A stretch of 64,000 bases of DNA, from contig CM049318.1 of assembly GCA_026874595.1 (NCBI GenBank), positions 26,068,956-26,132,955 of the forward strand, written 5' to 3'. How positions within the stretch are numbered: the stretch's first letter is position 1; each line of letters begins with the position of its first letter. Position numbers and translations under genes: made by a program. The notes beneath the pieces were generated by a model, which was not told the origin of the DNA, did no database searches, and saw nothing but the letters and a program-made list of their open reading frames with translations. This stretch comes from Sipunculus nudus. Taxonomy: Eukaryota > Annelida > Sipuncula > Golfingiida > Sipunculidae. Shown here one piece after another: positions 60,640-64,000 of this stretch.

Positions 60640-63600
60640 GGTCCTTTCTTGGTGGCTGGTAGCATGGCATTCTATGTACACAAGTGTGAGGCAAAACAGT
60701 TCACGGACAGTTGTTAGAACTGAATTAGGGACAGTACAGTTAGGATAGAATACTGGGTTAAAATATGAGAACCTGAAGAGCAGTTGACATTCTGTAAGAT
60801 AACGGGGAAAAAAGTAAAGATAATAGCAGTTTGCATACAGCAGAGCAGCTGAAAGGTTCATCACATTTTGAAAGTAGCACTGCATGATAATAATGATGAA
60901 AGGATGTAAGAGGCACAACATTTTAATGAAAGGTAACTGTTATTTAAGAACAGGTGGAGAGCAGTTGGAATGGTGAAATAATTTGTAAATAGCAGTATTG
61001 TTTGTAGAGATAACCCAATAATGTAAACACATGGCAGATGGAATCTTCAAAGTAGTTTGTGAGATAAGGCTAGGGCATTAGATAGGTTTGTGTATTAATG
61101 CAAGAAACAGGGTATATGAAATGATCATAATAGTCTGTGAGTATCGGGAATCAAATGTCCACATTAGCTGTAAAGTAGATGGTATTTCAGTGGACTGTGA
61201 CAAATAATATGTAAAAGGGTATTTGAAATGCCAATCAGTATCTATGAGAAGCTGTTTGAAGGACAATGGAAAAATATTTGTTCATAAGGGAAGGGTATGC
61301 AAAGTATTCAGTGCAGATGAATGCAAACAAAAGTTAAGTACCAGTTTGGTACCTGGTCGTGTGCACAATGCAGATGGAAAGTGCAATAATGAATGGGAAA
61401 AAGTGCATGGACACCCAGTGACATCTGTTATGTGGATACAGAACTAAAATATGTTTGGGTATCCTGACAACAACATTTCTTATTTCAGAATTTATGCAAC
61501 ACTTTATCAAGAATTGAACACACTATAATCTCACTGCCATGCACAGGGCATTAGGAAAAAGGAAACAAATGATCTCTCATAATTGGTTAAGATGTCAGTA
61601 TAAAGGAAGACTGTGCATACCAGAAGCTCCTTAATGATATGGATACCAATCTATTACTGTATCTTTTTGAGTTTTTCTCTTGTGACAAGTAGTTCCTGAG
61701 GTTTATAACCTATCTAATAGATATACCTCTGTATTATGGTCAAAAACATAGGTCCACCAGTGTCAGTATTCCAGAGGCTTTACTGTATTATATTAAAATG
61801 GAATGAATCCATTAATGCCCCTGTTTGTTATTGCCTTCTAATGTCTATGACAGCAATCACGTACAGGTATTAATGAAGAGGTAAAACATGGCTCATGTTC
61901 ATTATTTTATATTTTGGTGGTTTATACTGAATGTAATATCATTAACGGCTGAGTACTTAATCCATGTTGGCCATTGTTAATTATTGTTTATGATGCTTTC
62001 TTGATTAATATGATCTTTATTATTAACTATATATAAATATTGTATGTGTTATTTTAAGAACTGTAGTAATTATTTTCACTGAGTATTATTCACTGAGTAA
62101 CGGTGGACTCCTTAGTAAAGAGCAGATGACTATCAGGTGTTTAATGTCACATTCAACAGAATATTGTAGGTGTTTACATCTCAGCATTCCATAATAACAT
62201 CAGGACTGTAGATTTACTCATATGGTAATTTTATAGAACAGAGGCACTGTCAGCCAGAAGTGATCATCAAGTTAAAATATGTGGGAAAGGCTTGAACAGA
62301 GCTATTTGTTTAAACCATATAGTTTAGAATGTTATACAGGTGGGGTGGGTGGGTATACTAATAATTTAAAGTTGATGTAATATTGCCTGCTTCTACATAT
62401 GATATATATGTTGCAGTACATATTCATACTGATAAATCTGTCAATTGCTGTCTGTTTGTGAATGTCCATAATGTTTGTGTAAACCTTGTGCCACCATGAT
62501 CAGACTACACTACATGAAGAGACATATTTACTACATATCAGTGAAACCCAGTATTAATAATCTGGGAAGTCTTGAATATCTGTGATTTACTATTCACAGG
62601 GCTTTAAATGGGCCTAAATGAATGTTGTCATATAAAAATAAACTTCATATACTCATCCTTAGTGTTGTGTTTCATCTACTCACCCATGATATTAGTTCAC
62701 CTGAGCTGCAGATGAGTAGATCTGAAAGGCTGTCAGTAATCAATAAAATATAAATATTGTACTTCTAATTATAATGACTAATACAAGGCACTCTCCATGG
62801 CTCAGATGTTGGTGTTTGGTGGTCTGTTTGGAACTTATCTTAACTACGTAAGATAAATGAGAACCATAATTAAGTCATTTAGTTTACCACCAGGTGGCAG
62901 GGCTGTCCTTAGTTTTGCAATATAGTTTGAGAACTGCAGCAAGTCACATCAGCCTTACCAGCTGTGCCAGTCAATTAAAAAGGCGGTCGAGTAGGGCATT
63001 GACATGAATTAACTTTAATGATACCTGAAATGCAGTCCAGGGACGGATCCTGAAGAGGGTTAAAAAAGGGGGCGGGTCATATTGCCACAGAGGAGAAGCT
63101 TTTATGAAAATTCAGGCTGTAAGAGATACAAGCCAGAGTAGTTTTGTCCTGTCTTTGGTTTTAATCATACACTGTTTTGTCTTTAAGATTTTTTTTGTAT
63201 AAGAATTAAAAATAGGTTACCTGTGCCTAATCCTCAATTCGCCCGTGCACTGGCTTATTTCTATATAATTTCTTAAACTGGAAATGGAAGTTGCTATCCG
63301 GCCGTTGACTGACAGATCATCAAGAACACGACAAATTCAAAACGCATGAACGCGCTATATACGCATCTGATTGGATGGTTTTAACCAAACATATGCTGTA
63401 TATTCGGTTTATCTTTGATAAAAAATAGTAATCTTGATAATCAGCATTTGAATAATTGTAATGTTTCTATAAAAAAAAACATATTCAAAGTTTGATAAAA
63501 TTCTTTCACTCCAGTAAATGATATTTATATATTTGTGTTTTGCTTTGATGCACTTTTTTATCCAGATAGGCATACGTAATTAGTACTAAATATTATAAAC
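60640..63600. other. No gene recognised downstream of the pseudokinase gene
   Basis: AT-rich sequence with a second AATAAA at 62637 and a possible hAT-like end at 63038 (CAGGGACGGATCCTG followed by a G-rich run). If the second poly(A) signal is used, much of this is 3' untranslated region. Confidence 0.4.
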
Positions 63601-63639
63601 TAAAAATTATAAAAACGTTTAACCCGTACAGGTGAACCA

Positions 63640-63990
63640 TGAATGCGCGTACTGTGAGGAAACCCTCTCTGAAGTTATGTTATTATCAGCAATTTCAACG
63701 AGGCAAGCGTGCGTGACGCTTGGAAAACCGCTTCAGCAGCATATTATGCCGTGGCTCTGGACTCGTGTCTTCACGCGCGCGTCCGTCTGTTTTTTTTTTT
63801 TTTTTTTTTTTTGCTAAGATAAACAGACTGAAGCGATTTTTCCACATTTGATGAGTGACGCGCGCGTTGAGCCCAAAACAGAATAACGCGCGCGTCATGC
63901 GTGCTTCAAGCGTCAAGCTCGTGACAAATTCAGAACACACAAATAACGCGGCTACAACGCGCGCGACACGCGTTTAGATTAGATTATATT
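63640..63990. other. CpG-dense stretch at the right edge
   Basis: Repeated ACGCGCGCG motifs, a 23-base T run (63790-63812) and GCTTCAAGCGTC / GACGCTTGGAAAACCGCTTC segments in inverse orientation. The phrase ACAAATTCARAAC followed by ACGCG occurs both at about 63329 and at 63925. It may be a promoter-edge CpG island or a young mobile element. Confidence 0.4.
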
Positions 63991-64000
63991 AATTTGCCTC

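Overview
The window looks like part of a nuclear genome of an invertebrate animal, most likely a bivalve mollusc or close relative. The background is AT-rich, genes are split into short exons by long introns with GT-AG borders, and the spaces are filled with short inverted-repeat transposons, tandem repeats and degraded repeats of kinds I associate with bivalves. The species call is inference. I see no bacterial-type operons, tRNA or rRNA genes, or CRISPR.

Layout. Positions 1-2.5 kb hold little besides repeat fragments. A PIF/Harbinger-like MITE at 2.51-6.16 kb was split by an LTR retrotransposon (2,645-5,974) that keeps gag and protease remnants but has lost reverse transcriptase, RNase H and integrase. 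From 6.7 to 9.1 kb lie diverged tandem repeats. A 31-bp minisatellite fills 14.46-18.77 kb, with a displaced piece at 9.53-9.72 kb. Twenty copies of a 170-bp satellite fill 21.28-24.68 kb. A set of five small, phase-compatible minus-strand exons between 34.58 and 19.12 kb suggests the 3' part of an unidentified gene whose last intron carries the satellite. Two TA-flanked inverted-repeat transposons lie at 37.13-38.01 and 39.04-40.14 kb.

The clearest gene is on the plus strand, 41,785-60,236. Its seven coding exons join in frame at every junction to give 856 residues: N-terminal ankyrin repeats, a low-complexity linker, a coiled coil, a kinase-like domain in which the glycine-rich loop, HRD and DFG motifs are all altered, and a C-terminal region that resembles the PINK1 C-terminal extension by eye. 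I read it as an ankyrin/coiled-coil pseudokinase and treat the PINK1 relationship as a hypothesis. Its introns hold two inverted copies of one MITE and, at 53.3-56.6 kb, a transposon built from 180-bp tandem repeats that is itself interrupted by another inverted-repeat element.

The right edge (63.64-64.0 kb) is a short CpG-dense stretch unlike the rest of the window. The two items most worth following are the pseudokinase and the cryptic minus-strand gene.
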